From an uncultured Bacteroidales bacterium (GTDB lineage Bacteria; Bacteroidota; Bacteroidia; Bacteroidales; Paludibacteraceae): a stretch of DNA of 58,516 nt. The notes under the pieces are model-generated. The model saw only the letters and a list, made by a program, of their open reading frames with translations, did no database searches and had not been told where the DNA came from. Within the stretch, counting starts at the first letter, position 1; each line of letters begins with the position of its first letter. The stretch is taken from positions 1-58,516 of the forward strand of contig CACZUS010000022.1 in the NCBI GenBank assembly GCA_902784425.1. Reading direction: 5' to 3'. A program made the translations under genes and the position numbers. Below, piece after piece: positions 18,201-25,600 of the stretch.

Positions 18201-21200
18201 GAAGTACTGCTACGAAGGTATGTTCAGTAATAGTGGCATTGTAGTAGCCCCAGAGTTGCCAGCCACGGATCTGATGGATTCATGCTATTGGGGTATGTTC
18301 CGTTTATGTAAGAATATGGAATCAGCACCCGAACTGCTTGCTACAGAGTTGAAACCAGGTTGCTATGAAGGAATGTTCGCAGGTTGCAGCAACCTGAATT
18401 ATATCAAGGTGGGTGTCATGACTCTGGATAATGATTTTGCAGCTACCAATGAGTGGGTTACTGGAGTGAACGGTCCTGGTGCCTTTATCTTCCCATGTGG
18501 CAGCAAGTATGATAAACATGGTATTTCGGAGGTTCCAGATAATTTCAAGATCATCAGTTCTCCTGTTGTCATATTCCAAAATCCAGATGGCGAGGAGCTG
18601 TATCGTGATACGATTGGTTGCGATGTGTTGCCTGAGTATAGAGGTGAGACACCAACTTATGGCGAAGGACTTGTCTTCAAAGGTTGGGATCCTGAATTGA
18701 CGATACATCCAGAACCAGACACATTCTATTATACGGCAGTGTATGAGGGACAGACATCGATCACGGATGTTAGTAAGTGCTTGTGCTTCACGGCAGAAGA
18801 GGCTGGGGCTGAAGTGTGGTGGTATTATTCTAGTAATTCATATAATAGGATTTCAAGGCCAGATGTGCAGTATTCAATTGACGAGGGAAAAACATGGCAG
18901 ATTTTGCCTGCTCATGAAAATGTAGTACTTGCGAATGAGGGAGACAAGGTCTATTTTAGAGGATTTAATCCTGAAGGATTTTCGTATGTTAGTGAGGATA
19001 GAAAAGGCGTGTATTTCCAAATGTCAGGAAAAATAGCGGCGAGTGGAAGTGTAATGAGTTTGATTGATGGCATTGGTGTTACTAAAACTATTCCTAATAA
19101 AGGTTGTTTTGCAGGTCTATTTAGTGGCTGTCATGATCTGACACAAGCTCCCGAATTGTCTGCTACAACTTTGACGGATAGTTGTTATGCGGGCATGTTC
19201 AGTTTCTGCTATAACCTGACTGTGGCATCGGATGGATTACCTGCGACAAAATTGGCTAATGAATGTTATTCAAACATGTTCGCATTTTGCGGACTGACAG
19301 AGACCCCAAAATTACCTGCCATGGAATTAGCAGATAATTGTTATTCAAATATGTTTAGAGGATGTACAAGTCTGATTAAGGCACCTGAATTGCCAGCGAC
19401 AAAATTGGCTGATGGGTGTTATTATTATATGTTTGAAAAATGTACAAGTCTAGTTCAAGCTCCCGAATTGCCCGCTACAGTCATGGCTAGTTTTTGTTAT
19501 TGCGGTATGTTTTCTGGATGCGAAAGTTTGACTGCCGCTCCAGAGTTGCCAGCTACAGAATTGGCTTATGTATGTTATAATAATATGTTTAATGGATGTG
19601 TGAATCTGATACAAGCTCCCGAATTGCCTGCTACAGAGTTAAAGAGTGCTTGCTATTATTCTATGTTTGCAGGGTGTGAATCCCTTGAAAAGGCACCTGA
19701 ATTGTCAGCTTCAGAATTGGTGAGTAGTTGCTATCAAAAAATGTTCAGCGGATGTACCAACTTAAATTATATCAAAGTCGGCGTTATGTCTCTGGATAAT
19801 GAATTTAATGCCACTCTAGGTTGGGTTGAAGGTGTTGATGGTGAGGGCGTATTTATCTTCCCATGTGGCAGCAAGTATGATAAACATGGTATTTCGGAGG
19901 TTCCTGATAATTTCAAGATCATCAGTTCTCCTGTTGTCATATTCCAAAATCCAGATGGCGAGGAACTATATCGCGACACAATCGGATGCGATGTGTTGCC
20001 TGAGTATAGAGGAGAGACACCAACTTATGGCGAAGGACTTGTCTTCAAAGGTTGGGATCCTGAATTGACGATACATCCAGAACCAGACACATTCTATTAT
20101 ACGGCAGTGTATGTGAATGAAATGGATAATGCTCCGGATGTACAGTATTCTGTAGATGGAGGACGTACCTGGAACGTGTTAGCACCAGAAGAACATGTGG
20201 TTTTGACTTCTGTGGGTGATAAGGTTTATCTTCGAGGTAATAACCCATCTGGTTTCTCTCATGAAAGAGACCGTTCTGCGCTAGACTTGATTATGCCTGG
20301 CATTTATACTCATTTTGGAATGACAGGTTCGATTACTGCTTCTGGTAGTGTGATGAGTTTGATTGATGAGGTAGGAGAGACGATAGAAATCCCTAATGAG
20401 AATTGCTTTTATAAATTATTTGAGGAATGCTCCTCTTTGATTCAAGCACCAGAATTGTCGGCCACTACTTTGAAAGAAAGTTGTTATGAATCTATGTTCT
20501 ATCAGTGCACATCTCTGACACAAGCTCCAGCATTGCCTGCTACAAAGATGGCAGACAGATGTTATCTTTCTATGTTTGCATCTTGTTCAAATCTTACTGA
20601 GGCACCACAACTTCCAGCTACAGAATTGGCTCCTAGTTGTTATGCTTCTATGTTTTATTCCTGTGAAAGTTTGGTTGCGGCACCTGAGCTTCCTGCTACC
20701 CAATTGGCAAATGCTTGTTATGCTTCTATGTTTTCAGGGTGTACGAGTCTTACAGAAACACCGAAGTTAATTGCAACGACGCTATCTGATGAGTGCTATA
20801 GATGGATGTTCCGTGAATGTACAAGTTTGACAAAAGCTCCAGAACTACCTGCGACAACTTTGGCGCATAGCTGTTATGCTGGAATGTTCTCAAAATGCTC
20901 ATCTTTGACGGATGCTCCTGAATTACCAGCTACTACCTTGGCAGAATATTGTTATGGAAACATGTTCAATGGATGTTCTAATCTGACAACTGCACCGGAA
21001 TTACCAGCGACAGAGTTGGTGAATGAATGTTATAATGGTATGTTTGGAGAATGTCACAGTCTGAATTACATCAAAGTGGGTGTGATGACTCTGGATAATA
21101 ATTTTGAGTATGGCGCAACAAGAGACTGGGTTTCTGGTGTGGATGGACCAGGTATATTCATCTTCCCATGTGGTAGCACGTACGATAAGCATGGAGTGTC

Positions 21201-22197
21201 TGAGGTGCCAGATGACTTTGAGATAATGAGGGGTGCGGTGATAGTCATCTTCCAAAATCCAGACAGTACGGTGTTATGGAAGGATACTATCAATTGTAAT
21301 GAAGTCCCAGAATACAAAGGAGAGACACCGACTATGGGTGAAGATTATTTCTTCATTGGCTGGGATAAGGAATTGACAGCAGTGGGAGATGAGTCAGTAT
21401 ATTATATCACAGCAGTGTATGAGGACCTCAATAAGTACAAGTCTCTTCATTTGACCGTGGATGATTCTCTCTATCTAGTGTTGCCAGGTGGCTCGGAGAC
21501 CATCGGCTATGAGCTATTGGAGGGCGGTGGTTCACGCTATGAGATATGGTACGACGGAGTGATGATCACCGAGGGTGCTGTGACGAATGACAGCACCGTA
21601 CAGTTGATCTGTCCGGAGGACTTCACACCGGGTGCCTATACCGCTACATTGGTGATGTATGATGAGCATAACGGACGAGGTGCAAGTGATTTCGTCTTCC
21701 ATGTGATGTTGAAAGATGACCCTACGAACAGCTACTACGTGAAGGTATGGAACGATGTGGTGATCTGCAGGAACGGAGACTACAGGTTTGTTTCCTATCA
21801 GTGGTATAAGAACCGCAAGATTGTAGAAGCTACACTTCAGTATTATAATGATGTTGAGTTACTAGATGGCGAGTATCTGGTATATGTAACCGACCAGTCA
21901 GGTAAGAGCTACTTCATCGAACCGATACGATTTGAACGAGAGGAGGCATCCTATTCCATTGTAGCAGAACCTTCTATTGTGAATCGAGGAACGAACTTCA
22001 AGGTGGTTGTGTCAGGAGTCGACCAAGAACACTTAAAGAATGCCCGCATCGTGGCATATCGTAATGATGGTGTGGTGGCACGCATCATAGATGATGTGGA
22101 GGTAGAGAATGAAATGCGTTTAGGTTTGGGTGAATATGTCATTGTATTGACTGTGAGTGATGGTAAAAATGCGAATTGTAAAGTGTTGATTAAATAA
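12241..22197 (+). CDS. Giant secreted seven-module leucine-rich-repeat-like protein with T9SS-like tail (copy 2)
   Basis: 3318 residues, a paralogue of the giant protein just upstream, with a signal peptide ending near residue 24 (GMAA). Modules start near residues 25, 431, 931, 1311, 1787, 2177 and 2625, with 7, 11, 6, 10, 6, 9 and 9 repeats of about 26 residues (58 in all). The closing blocks (FPCGSKYDKHG, ELYRDTIGCDV, FKGWDPELTIH) of modules 4, 5 and 6 are almost identical at DNA level. Module 7 lacks the opening LCFTAEE strand: the closing block of module 6 runs straight into NAPDVQYS. Some repeats have lost cysteines, such as SYWGMF in module 1 and the degenerate last units of module 2. 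The non-repeated C-terminal region (from about residue 3067) and the tail are very close to those of copy 1. The stop TAA overlaps the next ATG by one base, implying translational coupling to the barrel gene. Function is unknown; surface display through T9SS is inference. Confidence 0.88.
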   Translation: MKNIGRINTLLLFLILFCCRGMAANYLCFTAEMAGSSVWYVNGADNEPNVQYSLNGVNWSDWPADTPVTLANIGDKVYVRGDNPDGFSHDNSSNDANGPGTTNSRFKMSGRIAASGSVMSLIDGVGISTQIPCAYCFSDLFRDCVSLTKAPELPATELAPNCYALMFQKCTNLTNAPELPATELAARCYISMFLNCSSLTDVPASLPATKMETGSYWGMFAYCSKLIKSPELSATELAPRCYNSMFIGCESLAEAPKLVATELADSCYYKMFSGCTSLVKAPELPADSWKKGCYSEMFSGCTSLNYIKVNVLTLDNDLDATKKWVDGIDGEGVFIFLCGSKYDKHGASEVPTNFTIVSSPIVVFQNPDSTEIYRDTIGCDVMPVYRGIEPPYWRDDYEFVDWDKEVTRHSVPGVYYYTGIFKEIEKKTPSLDKVLCFTAVKDGSSVLYNNFGNNYPDVEYTLDSGITWHYLLRGEAVVLKNKGDKMYLRGDNPDGFSFSESQYSVFNLGWIAASGSVMSLIDQKGEATEIPNDYCFYRLFSLQDGIVQAPDLTATKLKKHCYASMFYGCSNLQKGPEIIPATTLAESCCADMFCMCENLQEVPQLPATTLAESCYAGMFYMCDKLENAPELPAVVMEKSCYNRMFGACENLLQAPKLPATILAESCYQGMFYNCYKLEKAPELPATELAPSCYKDMFVMCSSLENIPELPAIELAPSCYESMFYGCGSIEQTPTLPATTLASRCYAYMFFGTLLNGIPTLPATELSEYCYAGMFKEGGSIKHGNVELPATVLVEGCYEEMFTKVFVLDSIKVGVMSLDNQFNATTNWVDGIDYEGVFVFPCGSKYDKHGVSEVPENFTIISSPIVVFQNPDGEELYRDTIGCDVLPEYKGETPTYGEGLVFKEWDPALTIHDTPGTYYYTAVYEEKPVAKNNWLCFTAEEAGSTVGLYNVNNEPDIHYSLDSGQTWVPWAETDVVTLKNVGDKVYVKGVNPDGFSHTIGLVALFQSNPSSIHNTSFRLTGRIAASGSLMSLIDGVGEAKEIPCEHCFSYLFSNQTALVSAPELTATTMKRYCYVSMFRSCSNLIQAPELPATQLALGCYSGMFIFCDGLTKASALPATQLTSQCYNCMFYGCSSLTEVPDLPATTLRDSCYIKMFGECTSLTKAPELLATTWAKDCYLEMFKGCTSLNYIKVNVLTLDNNFNATKNWVDGIDGDGVFVFPCGSKYDKHGVSEVPENFTIIGSPIVVFQNPDGEELYRDTIGCDVLPVYRGETPTYGEGLVFKGWDKELTIHEKPDTYYYTAVYEEYQPILGNWLCFTAEEDNSVVSYISVGNNQPDVMYSVDEGKTWKPLQEDEDVKLEKQGDKVYLKGDNPTGFSKDENNYTHIWTRGKVSASGSVMSLIDEEGISTVIPNDYCFYHLFASSPALVTAPELPATELKKSCYEGMFENCAVLEKVPALPATTLEERCYKNMFGQCYKIKETPVLPATTLANECYYTMFSSCVEVTEAPLLPATVMAESCYYGMFYGCNGLTEAPALPATELAYGCYRDMFWDCWNLEVAPALPATELAESCYEGMFTECGNLTKAPALPATVMKDFCYSSMFSGCEKLLEAPELPATKLAMDCYNSMFLGCENLTMAPELPAQELAPACYMYMFEGCSNLIYIKVGVLSLDNSFDATTNWVAGIDGFGVFVFPCGSKYDKHGRSEVPDNFTIISSPVVVFQNPDGEELYRDTIGCDVLPVYRGETPTYKEGLVFKGWDPELTIHPEPDTFYYTAVYEKGQTSITDVSKCLCFTAEKANSYVYYQNHGGNSPDVQYSIDEGRTWQSWGENEVLILKNVGEKIYVRGTNPDGFSHMANLQKSDGEEVGQFTNFKMSGEIAASGSVMSLIDGKGESLVIPCDYCFAHLFNSTRNPQQHEDVMTTALTKAPELPATTLTMGCYLDMFGTCSLLKEAPVLPATELASSCYVSMFNNCRSLEIAPALPATKLSKYCYEGMFSNSGIVVAPELPATDLMDSCYWGMFRLCKNMESAPELLATELKPGCYEGMFAGCSNLNYIKVGVMTLDNDFAATNEWVTGVNGPGAFIFPCGSKYDKHGISEVPDNFKIISSPVVIFQNPDGEELYRDTIGCDVLPEYRGETPTYGEGLVFKGWDPELTIHPEPDTFYYTAVYEGQTSITDVSKCLCFTAEEAGAEVWWYYSSNSYNRISRPDVQYSIDEGKTWQILPAHENVVLANEGDKVYFRGFNPEGFSYVSEDRKGVYFQMSGKIAASGSVMSLIDGIGVTKTIPNKGCFAGLFSGCHDLTQAPELSATTLTDSCYAGMFSFCYNLTVASDGLPATKLANECYSNMFAFCGLTETPKLPAMELADNCYSNMFRGCTSLIKAPELPATKLADGCYYYMFEKCTSLVQAPELPATVMASFCYCGMFSGCESLTAAPELPATELAYVCYNNMFNGCVNLIQAPELPATELKSACYYSMFAGCESLEKAPELSASELVSSCYQKMFSGCTNLNYIKVGVMSLDNEFNATLGWVEGVDGEGVFIFPCGSKYDKHGISEVPDNFKIISSPVVIFQNPDGEELYRDTIGCDVLPEYRGETPTYGEGLVFKGWDPELTIHPEPDTFYYTAVYVNEMDNAPDVQYSVDGGRTWNVLAPEEHVVLTSVGDKVYLRGNNPSGFSHERDRSALDLIMPGIYTHFGMTGSITASGSVMSLIDEVGETIEIPNENCFYKLFEECSSLIQAPELSATTLKESCYESMFYQCTSLTQAPALPATKMADRCYLSMFASCSNLTEAPQLPATELAPSCYASMFYSCESLVAAPELPATQLANACYASMFSGCTSLTETPKLIATTLSDECYRWMFRECTSLTKAPELPATTLAHSCYAGMFSKCSSLTDAPELPATTLAEYCYGNMFNGCSNLTTAPELPATELVNECYNGMFGECHSLNYIKVGVMTLDNNFEYGATRDWVSGVDGPGIFIFPCGSTYDKHGVSEVPDDFEIMRGAVIVIFQNPDSTVLWKDTINCNEVPEYKGETPTMGEDYFFIGWDKELTAVGDESVYYITAVYEDLNKYKSLHLTVDDSLYLVLPGGSETIGYELLEGGGSRYEIWYDGVMITEGAVTNDSTVQLICPEDFTPGAYTATLVMYDEHNGRGASDFVFHVMLKDDPTNSYYVKVWNDVVICRNGDYRFVSYQWYKNRKIVEATLQYYNDVELLDGEYLVYVTDQSGKSYFIEPIRFEREEASYSIVAEPSIVNRGTNFKVVVSGVDQEHLKNARIVAYRNDGVVARIIDDVEVENEMRLGLGEYVIVLTVSDGKNANCKVLIK
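18487..18745 (+). repeat. Near-identical module-closing block, copy A (giant gene 2, module 5)
   Basis: This 259-bp stretch, from the FPCGSKYDKHG codons to YYTAVY, matches 19855-20113 with about nine differences counted by eye. Such long near-identity within one gene is a substrate for recombination that would delete or add a whole module. Confidence 0.85.
19855..20113 (+). repeat. Near-identical module-closing block, copy B (giant gene 2, module 6)
   Basis: Same 259-bp block as 18487-18745. Seven of the roughly nine differences cluster in the ELYRDTIG codons, and most of them agree there with the corresponding block of module 4 (near 17415-17440), giving a mosaic pattern. Confidence 0.85.
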
Positions 22198-23024
22198 TGA
22201 AATTAGAGAAGAGTGTATTTCTTAAATTCCTATGGGTATTGTTGGCATTCCTGCCACAGTATGTTGGAGCGCAGGACAAGTTGTTTAACATCTCTGTCGG
22301 TGGTGGATTTGATGACTTGCTTTATACTCAGGAAATGGGAAGAAGATATGTAGGTGGAAATGTGATGTTAGAGGGACAGTATCAGCAGTTCTTCTCGAAA
22401 AAACTAGGCTATGCTGTGGGCTTACAATTTTCATATTTCGCTGCAGGTTGTGATTTTAAAGATATCTTCGAAAAATCAGCCGAAGGAAGTGATGTGGTGT
22501 TTTATGGTAGTGTTTACGAAAAACAAAGATTTCTTCAGATTGATGTGCCCGTACTCTTTAATCTTCGTCACAAAATAAATCTTCGTTCCCATTTTTTCTT
22601 TGGAGTTGGTCCGAAATTATCCTTCCCTCTCATTTCCAAATTCGAATATGTAACAGGATCTTTGGGAAATGGTAATAATATAAATACGGAGTTGTTGGAT
22701 GTCTCACCCGATAGAGTCGACGAGCAAAATGAGAATAAGTGGGGCGATATAGATACAGAAATTCTTATTATCTCACTTTCTATGGATGTGAAGTGGAGCT
22801 ATGCTGTCAAAAATTCGTGTATACTACACATTGGAGCCTATTTCTCGTATGGGTTGAACGATTTGGTTTCGAATCACGATGCTCAGTTTGGATTTGATAA
22901 TAAAAGCATTTTGAATGCTACCATTACAGGTAAGGTGACTACTATCTGCGCTGGATTGAAGATGGGTGTCACATTCCCTCTTCAAAGACTGAGAAGAAGG
23001 TCAATAGCGTATGATGGCTTTTAG
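22197..23024 (+). CDS. Outer-membrane beta-barrel protein, partner of giant protein 2
   Basis: 275 residues, with a signal peptide ending near VGAQDKLF (residues 23-26). It is a paralogue of the barrel gene at 11260: shared landmarks are KLFNIS, GGG near residue 35, QYQQFF, a GVGPKLSFPL or GAGPKVAFPL strand, NSC.LH.G.YFSYG, VSNHDA and KSILN. The ATG overlaps the TAA of the giant gene (TAATG), the tightest possible coupling. Sequence identity between the two barrels is clearly lower than between the C-terminal ends of the two giant proteins. Likely sits in the outer membrane and serves export or anchoring of the giant protein; this is inferred from the conserved pairing only. No terminator is evident before the converging gene that ends at 23047. 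Confidence 0.82.
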   Translation: MKLEKSVFLKFLWVLLAFLPQYVGAQDKLFNISVGGGFDDLLYTQEMGRRYVGGNVMLEGQYQQFFSKKLGYAVGLQFSYFAAGCDFKDIFEKSAEGSDVVFYGSVYEKQRFLQIDVPVLFNLRHKINLRSHFFFGVGPKLSFPLISKFEYVTGSLGNGNNINTELLDVSPDRVDEQNENKWGDIDTEILIISLSMDVKWSYAVKNSCILHIGAYFSYGLNDLVSNHDAQFGFDNKSILNATITGKVTTICAGLKMGVTFPLQRLRRRSIAYDGF

Positions 23025-23046
23025 CGAAGTCGTTGTGAAACATGTT

Positions 23047-23949
23047 TTATGATGTACGGCTACAATTATCCTTTACGATGTCGTATGCTTTGTTGATTTT
23101 GACCATCATTTCTTCGCATTCCTTCACACGATCTGCGTTTTTCGGAAGGTCGGGATGGTGCTGCAGTGCTAACTCGTGGTAGGCGCGCTTGACCTCTTCG
23201 ATTGAGGCTCCCTCTTCCAAACCTAAAATGTCGTAATACTCTTTTAAATTGGAGGATGAATATTCAATAGTGGTGGTTTTCTCTTCCCGTTCATAGTCTT
23301 CGAACTCGGTGCGCAGAGATCCGTATCGATCCTTATAGTAGGCTAAGTAGTGCTTGTTGAAATTCAACGCATACATGATTTGCATCAACAGTTGCCATTC
23401 ATCGTTATGAATACCATCTTCTAAAGTAGAGAGAAGGAATAGCCTGTCGACTAGTTTTTTCTGCTCGGGTAGGTCTTGCGATTTTATATGTGCTATGGAC
23501 ATTTCCCATTTGTCATTACTGTAATCAGAGATGAGATTATGTTCAACATATTTAAGGGCATTGAAGTCAATGTCGTACCATTTTTTTAGTGCTTTCATCT
23601 GCTCGGCTGTCTCCTCTCGATTGAACTTGCAAATAGATTGAATGACTGGCATATAGGGCTCAATATCCAATAGTGAGCGGTAACAATCTTGAGCGTCTTC
23701 CTTACTCATGTTGACCTCATTCAGAAATTTATCCTCTTTTCTTTTCTTTGTTATATAAAAATATAGAAAAATTAGTGTGCAAAAGGTTGCTAATATGGTA
23801 ATTGCAATGTTAGTATGGTTGGTGATAAGGAAAATGTTGATGATTACGCAAGATATAAGTATGCGGCCCAATGTCGTATCATCGAATAGACTTTCCTCTA
23901 ATGCATTCTTGTAATCTTCTATTGATGTTATTTTGTTATCCATATTCAA
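23047..23949 (-). CDS. Membrane-anchored J-domain protein
   Basis: 300 residues. The C-terminal 65 residues form a J domain: YYDILGLEEGAS, then an EVKRAYHELALQ helix, the HPD tripeptide that stimulates DnaK ATPase, and a final helix with INKAYDIV. Two adjacent hydrophobic stretches near residues 27-70 (with ILATFCTLIFLYFYI) are likely membrane segments, leaving the J domain in the cytoplasm. The middle part is charged, helical and unfamiliar. It lacks the Gly/Phe-rich and zinc-finger parts of true DnaJ, so it is a specialised co-chaperone with an unknown client. It stands alone and converges on the second barrel gene. Confidence 0.85.
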   Translation of the reverse strand: MNMDNKITSIEDYKNALEESLFDDTTLGRILISCVIINIFLITNHTNIAITILATFCTLIFLYFYITKKRKEDKFLNEVNMSKEDAQDCYRSLLDIEPYMPVIQSICKFNREETAEQMKALKKWYDIDFNALKYVEHNLISDYSNDKWEMSIAHIKSQDLPEQKKLVDRLFLLSTLEDGIHNDEWQLLMQIMYALNFNKHYLAYYKDRYGSLRTEFEDYEREEKTTTIEYSSSNLKEYYDILGLEEGASIEEVKRAYHELALQHHPDLPKNADRVKECEEMMVKINKAYDIVKDNCSRTS

Positions 23950-24151
23950 TGATAATTGATTGTATTGTGATATTGTTGGATGTTTGTGTTAGTATAGGTC
24001 TGTATATAGTTGATTTTTAATATTTTATTTATTTTTATTGATTGGTGGTCATTGCTATGAATGAGCACATTCGTAATGCAAAATTCAGAAAAAATCTTGT
24101 AAAATGCAAGCAATTGTTTCATTCTGATTTTTTTATTGAAAAAAATTAATA

Positions 24152-24159
24152 TATCTTTG
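24152..24159 (+). promoter_or_regulatory. Bacteroidetes -7 element before the MltF-like gene
   Basis: TATCTTTG matches TAnnTTTG; a T-run occupies the -33 position (near 24129-24132) instead of a clean TTTG. The start codon at 24195 lies 36 bases downstream. Confidence 0.5.
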
Positions 24160-24177
24160 TTATTAGAGTAACTAACC

Positions 24178-24198
24178 ATGAAAAACGCAATGATATGA
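24178..24198 (+). other. Six-codon leader reading frame overlapping the MltF-like start
   Basis: ATG at 24178 opens a six-codon frame (MKNAMI) whose TGA at 24196-24198 overlaps the ATG of the transglycosylase gene at 24195-24197 (ATGA). It could couple translation to the main gene, or be chance in a short leader. No known attenuator motif is present. Confidence 0.3.
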
Positions 24199-25568
24199 AA
24201 AGGATGAAATGGATGTGGTTTGTTATCCCTCTATTATTCGCATGCGTTTCGAAAAATGACAGGGGTGAACGATATTCTGACTTGGAGAAAGTCATAATGT
24301 CGGACACTTTGCGTGTTGTCACTTTGTCGCGATCCACTTCTTATTTTGATTATAAAGGTATAGAGATGGGCTATGAATTTGAATTAGCTCAGCAGCTGGC
24401 TCGTTCGCTGAATGTAAATCTGAAAGTGGTTACGGCAAGAGATGAAAATCAGATGGTGGATATGTTGGAAAAAGAGCAGGTGGATGTGATTGCTTATCCT
24501 GTAACGATCTCGCCGGAGATGAAGGAGCGAATTGAATTTGTCCCACATGAGTACCGAACAAAACAGGTCTTGGTACAGCGTAAGGTGAAAAAGAAAGCGG
24601 TGATACAAGATGCTTTGGATCTGATAGGAAAGGAAATCTATGTGGTAGAAAACTCCAAATATCATAAGCATCTGCTTCAGGTGGATGATGAGATTGGTGG
24701 TGGAATCTTAATTCAGACCGTTTCCAATGAGGAGGATGAGGAGTCGTTGATCGAGAAGGTTTCCAAAGGAGAGATTCCGTTTACTATATCGGACGACAAT
24801 ATAGCGGCTGTCAATAAGACTTATTATAGTAACATCGACGTGAGAATGGGAATGAGTCATCCGCAACGCTCTGCATGGGCGGTACGTAAAGGCGCATCCG
24901 ATTTGAGGGATACCATTAATAGTTGGTTTACAGAAATCCAGGGTGATTTCACATACCAATATTTACACAATAAGTATTTTGAGAAGAACAAGAAAAGATA
25001 TGCGCAAGATGTACCTAAATACATCAATTCTAAAAAGATATCCGCATATGATCCCTTGTTCAAAAAGTATGCTAATACCGTACGATGGGATTGGAAGATG
25101 CTTGCTTCCATTGCCTATCAGGAGTCGCGCTTCAACCCTGATGCCAAATCATGGGCGGGCGCTGTGGGAATCATGCAATTGATGCCCAATACGGCGAAAC
25201 GATTCGGCGTGGATAGTGCGTCGATCTCTAATCCGGAACAGAATATTAAGGCGGCTGTCAAATATTTAAGTAATGTGGATGCTGTCTTTAAATATATTGA
25301 GAATGAAGAAGAACGTACGAAATTTGTCCTAGCTAGTTATAATGCGGGCGTAGGTCATGTGAGAGACGCCATGGCTCTTGCTGAGAAACATGGTAAGAGC
25401 CCAGAAAAATGGAGTGACGTTCGTGTCTTCATGCTGATGAAAGCCAAACCGGAATTTTTCAACGACCCTGTCGTGCGCCATGGATATTTAAGAGGAGAGG
25501 AAACTGATAATTTTGTAGCTGAAATCATTTTGCGATATAAAGAATATAATGATGTAATCATCGATTAA
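24195..25568 (+). CDS. MltF-like membrane-bound lytic murein transglycosylase
   Basis: 457 residues. The N-terminus is a lipoprotein signal with lipobox LLFAC (cysteine near residue 16). Residues of about 35-270 resemble a periplasmic solute-binding domain (RVVTLSRSTSYFDYKG, GYEFELAQQLARSL), and residues of about 285-450 an SLT domain with the catalytic glutamate in AYQESRF (near residue 310), followed by GAVGIMQLMP and ASYNAG. This is the domain order of MltF, which cleaves the glycan strands of peptidoglycan to give anhydromuropeptides. The lipidated protein should act at the inner face of the outer membrane. It appears to be transcribed alone from the -7 element upstream; the MBL-fold gene starts about 30 bases after its stop. 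Confidence 0.92.
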   Translation: MKRMKWMWFVIPLLFACVSKNDRGERYSDLEKVIMSDTLRVVTLSRSTSYFDYKGIEMGYEFELAQQLARSLNVNLKVVTARDENQMVDMLEKEQVDVIAYPVTISPEMKERIEFVPHEYRTKQVLVQRKVKKKAVIQDALDLIGKEIYVVENSKYHKHLLQVDDEIGGGILIQTVSNEEDEESLIEKVSKGEIPFTISDDNIAAVNKTYYSNIDVRMGMSHPQRSAWAVRKGASDLRDTINSWFTEIQGDFTYQYLHNKYFEKNKKRYAQDVPKYINSKKISAYDPLFKKYANTVRWDWKMLASIAYQESRFNPDAKSWAGAVGIMQLMPNTAKRFGVDSASISNPEQNIKAAVKYLSNVDAVFKYIENEEERTKFVLASYNAGVGHVRDAMALAEKHGKSPEKWSDVRVFMLMKAKPEFFNDPVVRHGYLRGEETDNFVAEIILRYKEYNDVIID

Positions 25569-25573
25569 TTTCA

Positions 25574-25581
25574 TATCTTTG
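25574..25581 (+). promoter_or_regulatory. Possible -7 element before the MBL-fold gene
   Basis: TATCTTTG right after the MltF-like stop codon and 19 bases before the ATG at 25601. No TTG box is present at the expected distance, so it may be weak or chance. Confidence 0.35.
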
Positions 25582-25600
25582 CAACAGAAAGTTGAATAAA

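Noticed and set aside
25592-25600. TTG start for the MBL-fold gene
   Set aside because: It lies too close to the -7 box at 25574-25581; the ATG at 25601 gives a normal family start.
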